DNA of 64,000 nucleotides from Fabrea salina. Lineage: Eukaryota > Ciliophora > Heterotrichea > Heterotrichida > Fabreidae. Made by a program: the position numbers and the translations under genes. The DNA is taken from contig JALIHJ010000032.1 of the NCBI GenBank assembly GCA_022984795.1, forward strand, positions 124,001-188,000, read 5' to 3'. Numbering within the stretch: position 1 is the stretch's first letter; every line of letters starts with the position of its first letter. Shown in pieces: positions 54,101-61,114 of this stretch. Below the pieces are notes generated by a model. The model made no database searches and had not been told where the DNA came from. It worked only from the letters and a program-made list of their open reading frames with translations.

Positions 54101-55598
54101 CACCCTGACACTGAGCTTCTCAGAGAATCTTAACTCTTCTTTAAAGGAATCTGACTTTGAATTCTCAGTTCAAAACAAAAGCATTCGTTACACCTACGAG
54201 TTTCAAGAAATCGATCTCAGTACTTACGAGTTCACTCTAGACTTTAACTCATATGTTTCAAAGGGTGAAGCAGTTTCCTTAACTCTAATTCCCAACATTA
54301 CAAGCGACTTAAACTACCTCTTGACAACCCAAGAACTGCAATCATCCCTTTACGAACACGACCCAGCAGGAATTCTGACTAAACAAGCTAAAGAGCAAGC
54401 ACAAGCTGCTGCTGCCGGATCAGGCGCGGCTACAGCTGGTCTAAGCTTTTTCAACCCTGACCCCTCAGTTTTTTGGAAGCTCATGAACACCCTTGAAATC
54501 CTTTACTACATCACTCTAAGCACTAATCCCCTTACTCCTGGAGTCAGGGGATTATTTGAAGGAATGAACTTACTAGAGTCTTTCAGGGCCTACTTAGACC
54601 GTGCTTTGAAAGCTGTTTTGGGGTATGACTCTCAAAGCTACTTTTCAAAGTTTCCACAGGACTTGTTTATGGTAAAGGCTGCTGCTAACTTGTTTGTTCT
54701 GCTGGTTTTGTTGTTGTTGTGGCCTTTAGTTTTAGGTTTGTCAAAGCTAGCAACAGGTTGCCTACAGGAAAAGGTTAAAGGCTTTTTAAGGGAGTACAAG
54801 TACAACCTGTTTCTGCGATACTGGGTTCAGTGCTACTTGGACTTGACAATGGCCTGCTTTATCCAGTTAGCAGCTTTCCCAGGAGCTGACTTCCTTGAAA
54901 TAGTAAACTACTTCTCAGCTATTTTAGTAGTTTGCTTGGTAGTATTCACTCCGGTAGGTTTTTATTTGTTCAACAGAAAATGGAAGTACCAAGTAGCTCA
55001 TCTAAGCGAGGAGTCAAACTTCCACCTGACCTGGGGTACCTTATTCTATGAATTCGACCGTAAGTCTAACCCTGCTTCACCCTATACTTACTTTGCATTT
55101 ATTTGCATGAGATTAGGTCTTTCAGGAAGCTTGGCACTTCTAGGGAGTTACCCTTACATTCAAGCTAGTTTTAATGCTTTGATGGTTCTGGGCTACTTTT
55201 TGTTTATGACACTAGTTAGGCCCTACTCCGATAAGATCCAGCAAGCTTTAGCTATCTTTAACGCAACGGCCGTATCTCTGATATTTGTGTTGGTTGTTTC
55301 TTTCCTAAACAAGGACTGGGAAGGTGCCTACAGTTACGTAGAAACAGCCATACTTTGGATTATTGCAGGAGTCATTTTAGCCCAAACAGCTGCAGCTATT
55401 TTAGGGGTCATTCTAACCATACACTCTTGCTTGAAGGAGAAAAAGAGGACTAGAGTGGTTGTTTTAGACGGAAACCAAATTACAAGACAGAAAATAAACA
55501 TTACTGAAATCACAAGTCCTGGCCAACTCCAAAACCCCAGAAATGCCCTGGACTTCTTTAGAAGGAAAAACCCTAACCAAATAAGCCAAATACTTTAA
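51135..55598 (+). CDS. Receptor-like membrane protein with TIG/IPT and PA14-like domains (paralogue of 21655-26475)
   Basis: The 1487-aa protein has a signal peptide, then an IPT/TIG domain (VESISVNLGGPITITGQSFP), a PA14-like β-barrel (APYTGNYVFYTSFRGSVKVYL, ending YYLQIEH), a second TIG (IKSFSESSRVVTITGEHLP), Cys-rich modules and a LamG-like domain (FEGFIWEVRLYNSKVD). The C-terminal membrane region of about seven helices is clearly homologous to the other large receptor gene (ITLSTNPLTPGVRGLFEGMNL, RPYSDKIQQ). TIG plus PA14 recalls PKHD1/fibrocystin ectodomains. It is intact although LINE copy 2 ends about 80 bp upstream of its start. Likely a ciliary or cortical surface sensor; ligand unknown. 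Confidence 0.82.
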   Translation: MIILLLGLCQASTVNQMATPARDTINPVGFFGFSSLFLMGTFDDLDSNNYEVKLDSEQCEILSIKSDELECLIPPWYNNGEGNLVANHNGNSIYSRSSLIWMDHAYELLISLVPNEGAAGDATSLYFLRYKNHNIDYLKIQGVSVTFQAVVVDNLAPYVINAQIGQNVHGDQSVEYMYFSEVQGKLWAGAGYTLEGEEYWFRTIAVVESISVNLGGPITITGQSFPTDTSRIRVEIDGTDFKVTQASFSTIECSEEVHINPEVLEYHEGSAGLVKETYTPGNIGVESELVSKTIIPSAAIVKTMDNYDSLIYGLFKAPYTGNYVFYTSFRGSVKVYLSSDSSPSNKQEIINSSHESDEHLYFVSEQNQSGSIALVAGESYYLQIEHFSSGARNSFSLGVEMPGTGKRNGFPMVKRLNVGSSDLDRYPFDYKGERKYVIRNSNPCALEPYYYQSFVSRAYFNLYVYCHSNYLYALLPSYMNPISSDLRFRFSDHTYAQGETLREASSTSQFWFVIPSDFLNTYEAKPQLRVWIDERLTMCRGNCSFRAAIKSFSESSRVVTITGEHLPTNASNLEVKIGPMECAITKNSNISIECELEHYIIGDYQPEVTYEQHTIPIEPTYFLSFSCPPDCLKCYSPNLLDCLECERGYLVQGVCNPVCPTGYSCSSTGSSLTSNFVFHLELNTMQNVVTDSQSSIPVLSGVSSQFHPFFEQTDPYPSKDRGYYFRGTSVMQLPPYDDIKSPLLVVAPEFTVSIWTRPTSGSGTLLSKRQGDSGTLEIELSDFSLSVLNSTFAESKLSNYWELLVVKPFIEDSEFKLEGYSNTTQLFSKSLGTNWLKDADSEFYFTIGAKANNSESFTSFFEGFIWEVRLYNSKVDLADLASSNCKNCETCPLDNSNDCLPTCEIDEFWDGQKCQACNLGCNFGCINNSTCTLCGNDLCTECLFEKCTSCAENASVNSQDTCECHQGYIEEYGFCNRGTFQASLENKDNTLTLSFSENLNSSLKESDFEFSVQNKSIRYTYEFQEIDLSTYEFTLDFNSYVSKGEAVSLTLIPNITSDLNYLLTTQELQSSLYEHDPAGILTKQAKEQAQAAAAGSGAATAGLSFFNPDPSVFWKLMNTLEILYYITLSTNPLTPGVRGLFEGMNLLESFRAYLDRALKAVLGYDSQSYFSKFPQDLFMVKAAANLFVLLVLLLLWPLVLGLSKLATGCLQEKVKGFLREYKYNLFLRYWVQCYLDLTMACFIQLAAFPGADFLEIVNYFSAILVVCLVVFTPVGFYLFNRKWKYQVAHLSEESNFHLTWGTLFYEFDRKSNPASPYTYFAFICMRLGLSGSLALLGSYPYIQASFNALMVLGYFLFMTLVRPYSDKIQQALAIFNATAVSLIFVLVVSFLNKDWEGAYSYVETAILWIIAGVILAQTAAAILGVILTIHSCLKEKKRTRVVVLDGNQITRQKINITEITSPGQLQNPRNALDFFRRKNPNQISQIL

Positions 55599-55661
55599 TA
55601 ATTAATAAACAACTTTAAATAACTGAAACTTAAATAGGTGTTTCACTTACTACTAAACTAC

Positions 55662-55883
55662 TTAGTTATTAGCTTGCTGCATAGCCTTCATCTGCGTTTC
55701 AAATTCCTTCTGAGCCTCAGGTCCCATAGCTTTCATCAGGTCGTCCAGACCCTCCATCATGGGGCCGACCATCTTCATAGCCTCCTTAGCTTCTTTACTA
55801 TTGGGGTCGATTCCCATAGCTTTCATTTGCTGTTCCATTGCCTTGCTAGCAGTTCCTTTCTTTTTAGAAGTGCAACACCCCAT
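55662..55883 (-). CDS. Small acylated-type protein (MGCC start)
   Basis: This 73-aa protein begins MGCCTSKKK, a strong N-myristoylation, double palmitoylation and polybasic membrane signal. The remainder is Met/Lys/Glu-rich helix with a duplicated MKAMG motif (EQQMKAMGIDP, DDLMKAMGPEAQ, QMKAMQQ). No known family is recognised. It probably associates peripherally with a membrane. Start context TAATATTATAA. It lies 63 bp from the receptor paralogue stop and 16 bp downstream of RPN10's end region on the same strand. Confidence 0.7.
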   Translation of the reverse strand: MGCCTSKKKGTASKAMEQQMKAMGIDPNSKEAKEAMKMVGPMMEGLDDLMKAMGPEAQKEFETQMKAMQQANN

Positions 55884-55898
55884 TTATAATATTATGAA

Positions 55899-56858
55899 CT
55901 AGTCCTTTTTTTCTTCTTCTTGCTTTTTTTGCTCTTCTTCTTGTTTCTTCTTCAAAGCTGCTTGGATTTGAGGGTCGTCTACGTTCACTCCTGGAAGGTC
56001 TTTTAGCAAATTTGTAACAAAGCTTTCGTCTTCAAATTTCTGCCCACCTTCTTCAGTGGACTGTTGCGTAGTAGTCTGGGCTTCTTGCATGCTGAGTTGA
56101 ATGGCTTCTTGAAGGAGTTTTTCTTCGTCTTCTTCCTGCGGCTCCGCAGGCTGTTCCTGAACACCTTGTTCTTCTTGCTGCTTTCTAGCTTCTTCTAAGC
56201 TTAGTCTGATGGCTTGAGCGTACTCAGGGTCTAAGTTAGGGTCGATTCCTCCGTACTCGTCAAAACCACCGGACTCAGGCTGGGCGTACCCGTGGATTAT
56301 AGGAGTGTTTAGTAAAGAGTCCGAAAGTATTCCTGTGCCAGGTGGAATTGAAACAAGGTGCGAGTTGTCGTTGGAGTTGACTTGTCTTAAGAGTTCTTGG
56401 AGTTTACTGATATCGTCCATGTTGCCGAAGCACACTAAGTCCAAAGCTATGTTGTTGCGCTTCAGAATTCTGCCTAGTCGCGAAAGCTTCTCCTCGTCAG
56501 CTTCAACAGGACTGCACACAAAAGCAACTATTCTTTGCATTTGGTCCTTGTTAGGTCTGTGCTTAAGGGCGAGTTGGGCTATTTGCAAAGCAGAGTACAA
56601 GTCGCTTTTGCCATTCAAAGTAGAAGAGTGCACGGCAGAAAGGATCTGAGCGATGTCGTTGGTGGGAGAAGCCATGACTTCGACTCTAGTCCCCGCCATA
56701 GAAACGATGCCTACGGCATTCCCTGGGTTGGATTGAGTTTTGGTCCCAGCAATGATGTTTGCAGCGTCTTGCTGAGCTTCCCACCGGTTAGGTGTGTAGT
56801 CGCCGTTCCTGGCCCATTCTGAGTTGTCCAAACAAATCACAGTAGCTTCTAAAGCCAT
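55899..56858 (-). CDS. RPN10: 26S proteasome ubiquitin receptor RPN10
   Basis: The product is 319 aa from MALEATVICLDNSEWARNGDY; a longer upstream frame exists but this start gives the exact family N-terminus and follows CGTATAAA. The VWA domain (1-190) contains GNAVGIVSMAG and HRPNKDQMQRIVAFVCSP. The tail carries two ubiquitin-interacting motifs: EYAQAIRLSLEEARKQ and KLLQEAIQLSMQEAQ. RPN10/PSMD4 links base and lid and captures polyubiquitin. A highly charged KKQEEEQKKQEEEKKD end follows. RPT4 is in the same window, 18 kb away. Confidence 0.96.
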   Translation of the reverse strand: MALEATVICLDNSEWARNGDYTPNRWEAQQDAANIIAGTKTQSNPGNAVGIVSMAGTRVEVMASPTNDIAQILSAVHSSTLNGKSDLYSALQIAQLALKHRPNKDQMQRIVAFVCSPVEADEEKLSRLGRILKRNNIALDLVCFGNMDDISKLQELLRQVNSNDNSHLVSIPPGTGILSDSLLNTPIIHGYAQPESGGFDEYGGIDPNLDPEYAQAIRLSLEEARKQQEEQGVQEQPAEPQEEDEEKLLQEAIQLSMQEAQTTTQQSTEEGGQKFEDESFVTNLLKDLPGVNVDDPQIQAALKKKQEEEQKKQEEEKKD

Positions 56859-56874
56859 TTTATACGATTTATGT

Positions 56875-58347
56875 TTACATGTCAATTGAAGTCTTGCAAA
56901 TAGGACACAATTTGTTCCTTGAAAGCCACTCGTCAACACAGCTTGTGTGGAACCGGTGGAAGCAAGGAAGAGTCCTTACGGTTTCTCCTACTTCGTACTG
57001 GCTTAAGCAAACCATGCACTTAGCAGCTTCAGGGTCGTCAGGGATGTTTTCAATAGTGTGGGTTGGAAGGCTTTCAATTAGTTCGGGAGAAGCCCCTGGA
57101 ATCTGTGCTTGTCCCATTCCTTCCATGATTTCTTGCAGCTGCATCATTTGCCTTGCTAGCAAGAACATAGGGTCATCAACAGCGTTGCCCCGGTTCATGT
57201 CCATAAAGCCTTCCAAACTCCTTCTGGCAATGAAGCCTTCGTAAGTAACCCAAGTGGTGTCAACCACCACTCCTGAAGAAGGGTTGCACTCGTAAACTTT
57301 AAAGTGCACTCCGTCTATGTTGATTTCTTGTCCGTAGTAAATGACTCTTCGAAATCCTTGCAAGTAAGGCATGATGTAACTGTCTAGCATTTCTTGGATA
57401 AACATGTTGCGGTCCATAAACCTGTAGGGAGCAGGGAGGTCTTCTTGGTAAGGAATTATAACGCAGTTCTGGACAGGTTCTAAAGGCTGTCCTTCAAAAA
57501 AGAACTCAGTTGAGTTGTCCACAATCCCGTCGTTAGGCTGGGCAACTGACACAACTAACTGCTGCCCACCTAAGTAAAGTAACTGGCCAGTGTTAAGGTG
57601 TCTGGGGTTCAAATTAAAGTGCGGCTTGACTACTCTTTCAAAAATATCTTCGTTGACCACAGAAGGTCTGATAGGAAGTATTTGGACTCTGCAAAGACTG
57701 TGAGCTGAAAGCAGTTCTGAACACCTTATGACAGTGTTTTCAGTAATGATTCCAAAACTAGGAAACGCACCTATGACTTTGAACTTAGCGTCTCCGTACT
57801 TAAAGTAGTCACCAACTCCTAAGCACCTCAGTCTGCCCTCAAAAAAAGGCTTTAAATAAAAGTTGAAAATAGTTGAAAAATTAGTCCTACCACCTGGAAC
57901 AAAGTCTGCAGGCACTCCTTCTCTGAACAAACCCAAAGTAAGAGACCTCAACTCAGGAATGTACTGGACTCCTGGCACGTTATTGCACTCTTCAAAGACT
58001 TCTTCGAAGTCTCTTTGTCCCTTCACTTCCTCATCTCTGAGTTGTCCGTCTTCACCACGTCTAAAAGTCCTTCCGCACTTGCACTTGACTCTTTTGCAGA
58101 GGCCTCCGTCGTAGCACTTAGTGCTGCAGTTAGGGCACAAAAACTGTAGTTCTGTGTGTGGAGGTGCATTGTGTAGTCGAGCACAAGTCACAAACCTAGG
58201 AAGCCCACTACTGGCAGAACGTCTGGTTAAGCCAGGACCAAAGCTTTCCCAGTCCCCTGAAGCCAGTGGGTTGAATTGAGCTGGAGTTACTTGGTTAAAA
58301 GGGACTTGCTGTGGAAGTCTTTCAACATGCCCTTGCCTATTTCCCAT
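56875..58347 (-). CDS. RING-H2 E3 ligase-like protein with three CDC48-N-like repeats
   Basis: The 490-aa protein starts MGNRQG, a possible myristoylation site. A four-Cys cluster lies at about 89-108 ([14 protein letters not shown]). Three repeats of about 100 residues follow, each with a gate-like strand pattern: [31 protein letters not shown], the [17 protein letters not shown] copy and [20 protein letters not shown]. They resemble the second subdomain of the p97/CDC48 N-domain (FKVVExxPxxxGIVxxxTxIxCEG). The C-terminus is a complete RING-H2: [32 protein letters not shown], then CPIC. A ubiquitin ligase role is likely; the repeat identity is inference. Confidence 0.85.
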   Translation of the reverse strand: MGNRQGHVERLPQQVPFNQVTPAQFNPLASGDWESFGPGLTRRSASSGLPRFVTCARLHNAPPHTELQFLCPNCSTKCYDGGLCKRVKCKCGRTFRRGEDGQLRDEEVKGQRDFEEVFEECNNVPGVQYIPELRSLTLGLFREGVPADFVPGGRTNFSTIFNFYLKPFFEGRLRCLGVGDYFKYGDAKFKVIGAFPSFGIITENTVIRCSELLSAHSLCRVQILPIRPSVVNEDIFERVVKPHFNLNPRHLNTGQLLYLGGQQLVVSVAQPNDGIVDNSTEFFFEGQPLEPVQNCVIIPYQEDLPAPYRFMDRNMFIQEMLDSYIMPYLQGFRRVIYYGQEINIDGVHFKVYECNPSSGVVVDTTWVTYEGFIARRSLEGFMDMNRGNAVDDPMFLLARQMMQLQEIMEGMGQAQIPGASPELIESLPTHTIENIPDDPEAAKCMVCLSQYEVGETVRTLPCFHRFHTSCVDEWLSRNKLCPICKTSIDM

Positions 58348-58424
58348 TTTTAGTATAACCTGGCGTTTTTAACCCAGTCCCAATGAACTCCATAACTAAG
58401 GCTTATCCGCGCTTTAGTAAATAA
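58348..58424. promoter_or_regulatory. 77-bp bidirectional intergenic region
   Basis: This separates the divergent RING and EBP1 genes, the roomiest divergent spacer besides 44695-45158. It has a GGTTATACTAAAA motif facing the RING gene and TTTAGTAAATAA facing EBP1, as is usual close to starts here. Confidence 0.45.
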
Positions 58425-59555
58425 ATGGAGTCAGAAGAAGCATCCACAGGACTTGATAACCCAAATGTAGTAAACAAGTACAGAGAAGCCGCAAGCATCG
58501 TAGGCAAAGTGCTAGAGAACTTCACAGGACTCTTGGTGGCCGGAGCAGACATAGCCTCCTTGTGCACCCAGGCAGACTCCATGCTTGAGGATGCTATTTC
58601 CCGAGTCTTCACTTCTCAAAGAATCGAAAAAGGCATAGCCTTCCCTACCTGCATTTCTGTGAATAATATCTGTGCTTACTTTTCGCCCTTCCCAGACGAC
58701 TCGTATGCTTTGCAAGAAGGAGACATGGTAAAGGTAGACATGGGAGTCCAGATTGACGGGTACGTCGCACAGAACGCAACCACAGTGGTAGTTCAGGACC
58801 CCTCGGCCAAGGTCACAGGAGAAAAAGCCGACTTGTTGCTGGCTGCTTTAAATGCTATGCAAGCTGCTTTAAGACTTATCCGGCCAGGCAACACCAACAC
58901 CCAAGTGACTGAAGCTATGAGCAAGATTGCTGAAGCTTACGGGTGCACTATGCTGGAAGGCATTCTTTCCCACGAAACCAAGCAGCACGTGTTAGACGGA
59001 AACAAAGTCATCATAGGAAAAGAAGCCCCTGAACAGTATGTGGAAGAGTTCAAGTTCGAGCCCAACCAAGCGTTCATCATGGACGTGATCGTTTCTAACG
59101 GAGAAGGCAAGCCCAAAGAAACTGAGTACAAACCTACAGTTTACCAAAGAGCCCTGGACGTTACCTACAACCTCAAACTGAAGGCTTCGAGGTCGTTTTT
59201 CAGTGAACTTAACAGAAGGTTCCCTACTCTTTGCTTCACTTTAAGGGCTTTCAGTGACCCACGCACAGCCAGACTAGGTGTTGCTGAATGCTTGAAACAC
59301 AACTTGCTGCACGTGTTCCCAGTGCTTGCTGAGAGGCCACAAGCCTTAGTTGCGCAGTTCAAAGCTACAGTTCTTATACTAGAGAACGAAACACTAGTGG
59401 TGACTCCGCTGTTTGCCAAGCCAGAACTGTACGAGACTGAAAAGACCATTGAAGACCCTGACTTAAAGAGTTTATTAGAGACTCCTATGCAAACTTTGAT
59501 GTCTCAGAAGAAGAAAAAGCCTAAGAAAAAGAAGAAGAAGGCTGCACAAGAGTAG
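58425..59555 (+). CDS. PA2G4: EBP1/PA2G4-like pseudo-aminopeptidase, ribosome-associated
   Basis: The 376-aa protein has the methionine-aminopeptidase (pita-bread) fold of EBP1: NPNVVNKYREAASIVGKVLENF, ISVNNICAYFSPFPDD, GDMVKVDMGVQIDGYVAQNATT, EGILSHETKQHVLDGNK, and FEPNQAFIMDVIVSNGEGKPKE. It ends in the lysine-rich tail KKKKPKKKKKKAAQE used for RNA or ribosome binding. Human PA2G4 is 394 aa. EBP1 lacks metal-dependent peptidase activity and sits at the ribosomal exit tunnel; growth regulation is known in animals and plants. It converges with a coiled-coil gene, 4 bp between stops. Confidence 0.95.
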   Translation: MESEEASTGLDNPNVVNKYREAASIVGKVLENFTGLLVAGADIASLCTQADSMLEDAISRVFTSQRIEKGIAFPTCISVNNICAYFSPFPDDSYALQEGDMVKVDMGVQIDGYVAQNATTVVVQDPSAKVTGEKADLLLAALNAMQAALRLIRPGNTNTQVTEAMSKIAEAYGCTMLEGILSHETKQHVLDGNKVIIGKEAPEQYVEEFKFEPNQAFIMDVIVSNGEGKPKETEYKPTVYQRALDVTYNLKLKASRSFFSELNRRFPTLCFTLRAFSDPRTARLGVAECLKHNLLHVFPVLAERPQALVAQFKATVLILENETLVVTPLFAKPELYETEKTIEDPDLKSLLETPMQTLMSQKKKKPKKKKKKAAQE

Positions 59556-59559
59556 GTCG

Positions 59560-60567
59560 TTAAGAATTTAGCATACGTTCTCTTAAGGCGTTTTGTTGGT
59601 GTTTTTTTAATTCGTAAAGTTTAGAGCTCTTTTCCTCCAGTGAGGAAGCTATTTGTGTGAGTTCAGTTCTCAGTGAAGAAAGGTCTTCTGGGTTGTTCTG
59701 CGACTGGGAAAGCAGTTCTTTGTAGCGTGAGTTGAGTTTAGAGATTTCTTTTTCGAGTTTTAGAATTTGGTTCTCAGGTGACTGTTTTGGTGTTGGCCTT
59801 GGAATGGTTACTACTGAGGACTTAAGGGAGTTCTTTCTGGAAGAGGTTTTGGAAAGTTTTTTGGAAGAAGTGGACCTTTTCCTAGTTTTTTTGGGTTTAG
59901 CTTTGTTTCGGGGAGTGGAGGCTTTGTTTCGGCTGGAGCTCAGGGACCGAGGAGTGGAGCTTCTTTGTTTGATAAGAGCTAGTTTGCTTCTGAGTTCTTC
60001 ACAGGTATCTTTGTAAGCTTTGTTTTGGGACTGGAGTTCTTGAATAGTGGACTCGTACTGGTTTTTAGCAGCAGTTAGTTCTTGTTCTATTTTGTGAACT
60101 TTGTTTTTCCAAGTTTCTCTTTCAGAGTTAAGTTCTTTTTTAAGGGCTTCAAACTGGGCTTTGTAGTCAGTTTGGGGTTTTTGGGAAGACCTTTTCCAGT
60201 GCTCTACTTCAAGCATCCAGCTTTCTTTGTCGATTTCATACTGTTCTTTGATACGTTTAGTTTCTGCCTCAGCAAACTGGCACTGGGCTTTTAAAAACTC
60301 AACTTGTTCTTTGAGTTTGGTGTCTTCAGAAGGCATTGAGTCAAGTAGTTTGGACTGCCAGCGTTCTCTGTCAGAGTAAGACTTAGACTCTGCTTCTTCT
60401 AGTTGGCGCTTAAGGTCGAGTTTTTCTTCTTCAAGTAGTTTTATCTTTGTTTGAAGAGCGCGCATTGCAGAGGCTATAGCTTTGGAACTGTCTGGAGAAC
60501 ACGGAGGGGACTCTTTGCTTTCTTCCAAGTTGTACTTTTGAGCAATAGCTTTGACTTCAGAGTCCAT
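59560..60567 (-). CDS. Coiled-coil protein with SR/basic patch
   Basis: In this 335-aa protein, residues about 30-210 are a long heptad-rich coiled coil (ALQTKIKLLEEEKLDLKRQLEEAE). A basic serine patch follows (SSTPRSLSSSRNKASTPRNKAKPKKTRKRSTSSKK), then a second coiled coil to the end. The SP/TP sites in the patch suggest phosphorylation. No named family is recognised; centrosomal or basal-body scaffolds and cortical proteins in ciliates often look like this. The start is preceded by GGAATAATACTTAA and lies 7 bp from the next stop upstream on the same strand. Confidence 0.75.
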   Translation of the reverse strand: MDSEVKAIAQKYNLEESKESPPCSPDSSKAIASAMRALQTKIKLLEEEKLDLKRQLEEAESKSYSDRERWQSKLLDSMPSEDTKLKEQVEFLKAQCQFAEAETKRIKEQYEIDKESWMLEVEHWKRSSQKPQTDYKAQFEALKKELNSERETWKNKVHKIEQELTAAKNQYESTIQELQSQNKAYKDTCEELRSKLALIKQRSSTPRSLSSSRNKASTPRNKAKPKKTRKRSTSSKKLSKTSSRKNSLKSSVVTIPRPTPKQSPENQILKLEKEISKLNSRYKELLSQSQNNPEDLSSLRTELTQIASSLEEKSSKLYELKKHQQNALRERMLNS

Positions 60568-60574
60568 TTAAGTA

Positions 60575-61078
60575 TTATTCCTTAATCAGGTTGAGTATTC
60601 TCCAGGAGCCAAAACAAGTCACGCAAAACAACAACACACAAGAAAGTAACAGCAGACCTAAAAGTCCGTAGTAGATCGACAACATCACTACTGTTACTAA
60701 GTAGCCCTCTTCAAAGTCTTCTCTGCAGCTGTTGGGTTCGTCAAACACCCACACTGTACCCATGAGCATCCACAAAAACAAAAACGACTGCAAAATAGAG
60801 TTTATTGCAATGTAAGCAGCTCCAAAACCTGGACTAGCTCTGTCTGCCAGCAACTCTGCACACAGCAGAAAAACTGAGTGGAAGCCTAACACTCCAACAA
60901 GTACTTTAAGCCACAACCTAACAGGTCTGTCGCAGTCTTCTTGAGTAGCTAAAAGCACAACACTGGCTGCTACTAAAAATCCCAACTCCACAACCCCCAA
61001 AATAACTGAAAAGTAAGTGCGGTACTTCTCAGGGGCTTCTTTGTCGTTTTCACCCAAAAAAGGGTCTTCTTCTCTCAT
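60575..61078 (-). CDS. Four-TM membrane protein
   Basis: The product is 167 aa from MREEDPFLGENDKEA; a longer frame would overlap the divergent kinesin gene. Four hydrophobic helices are clear: VILGVVELGFLVAASVVLLA, VLVGVLGFHSVFLLCAELL, AINSILQSFLFLWMLMGTVWVF, and YLVTVVMLSIYYGLLGLLLLSCVLLFCV. The cytosolic N-terminus is acidic, and there is a Cys pair CREDFEEG in the loop before helix 4. The pattern resembles the membrane half of some plant RING membrane proteins, but there is no RING here. Function unknown. Confidence 0.75.
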   Translation of the reverse strand: MREEDPFLGENDKEAPEKYRTYFSVILGVVELGFLVAASVVLLATQEDCDRPVRLWLKVLVGVLGFHSVFLLCAELLADRASPGFGAAYIAINSILQSFLFLWMLMGTVWVFDEPNSCREDFEEGYLVTVVMLSIYYGLLGLLLLSCVLLFCVTCFGSWRILNLIKE

Positions 61079-61114
61079 TTTTAACGCATGCTTTATATGA
61101 TATATTTCTAATAA
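61079..61114. promoter_or_regulatory. 36-bp bidirectional spacer
   Basis: This separates the four-TM protein start and the kinesin start. Contains TTTATATGATATATTTCTAATAA, a TATA-rich core just before the kinesin ATG. Confidence 0.5.
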
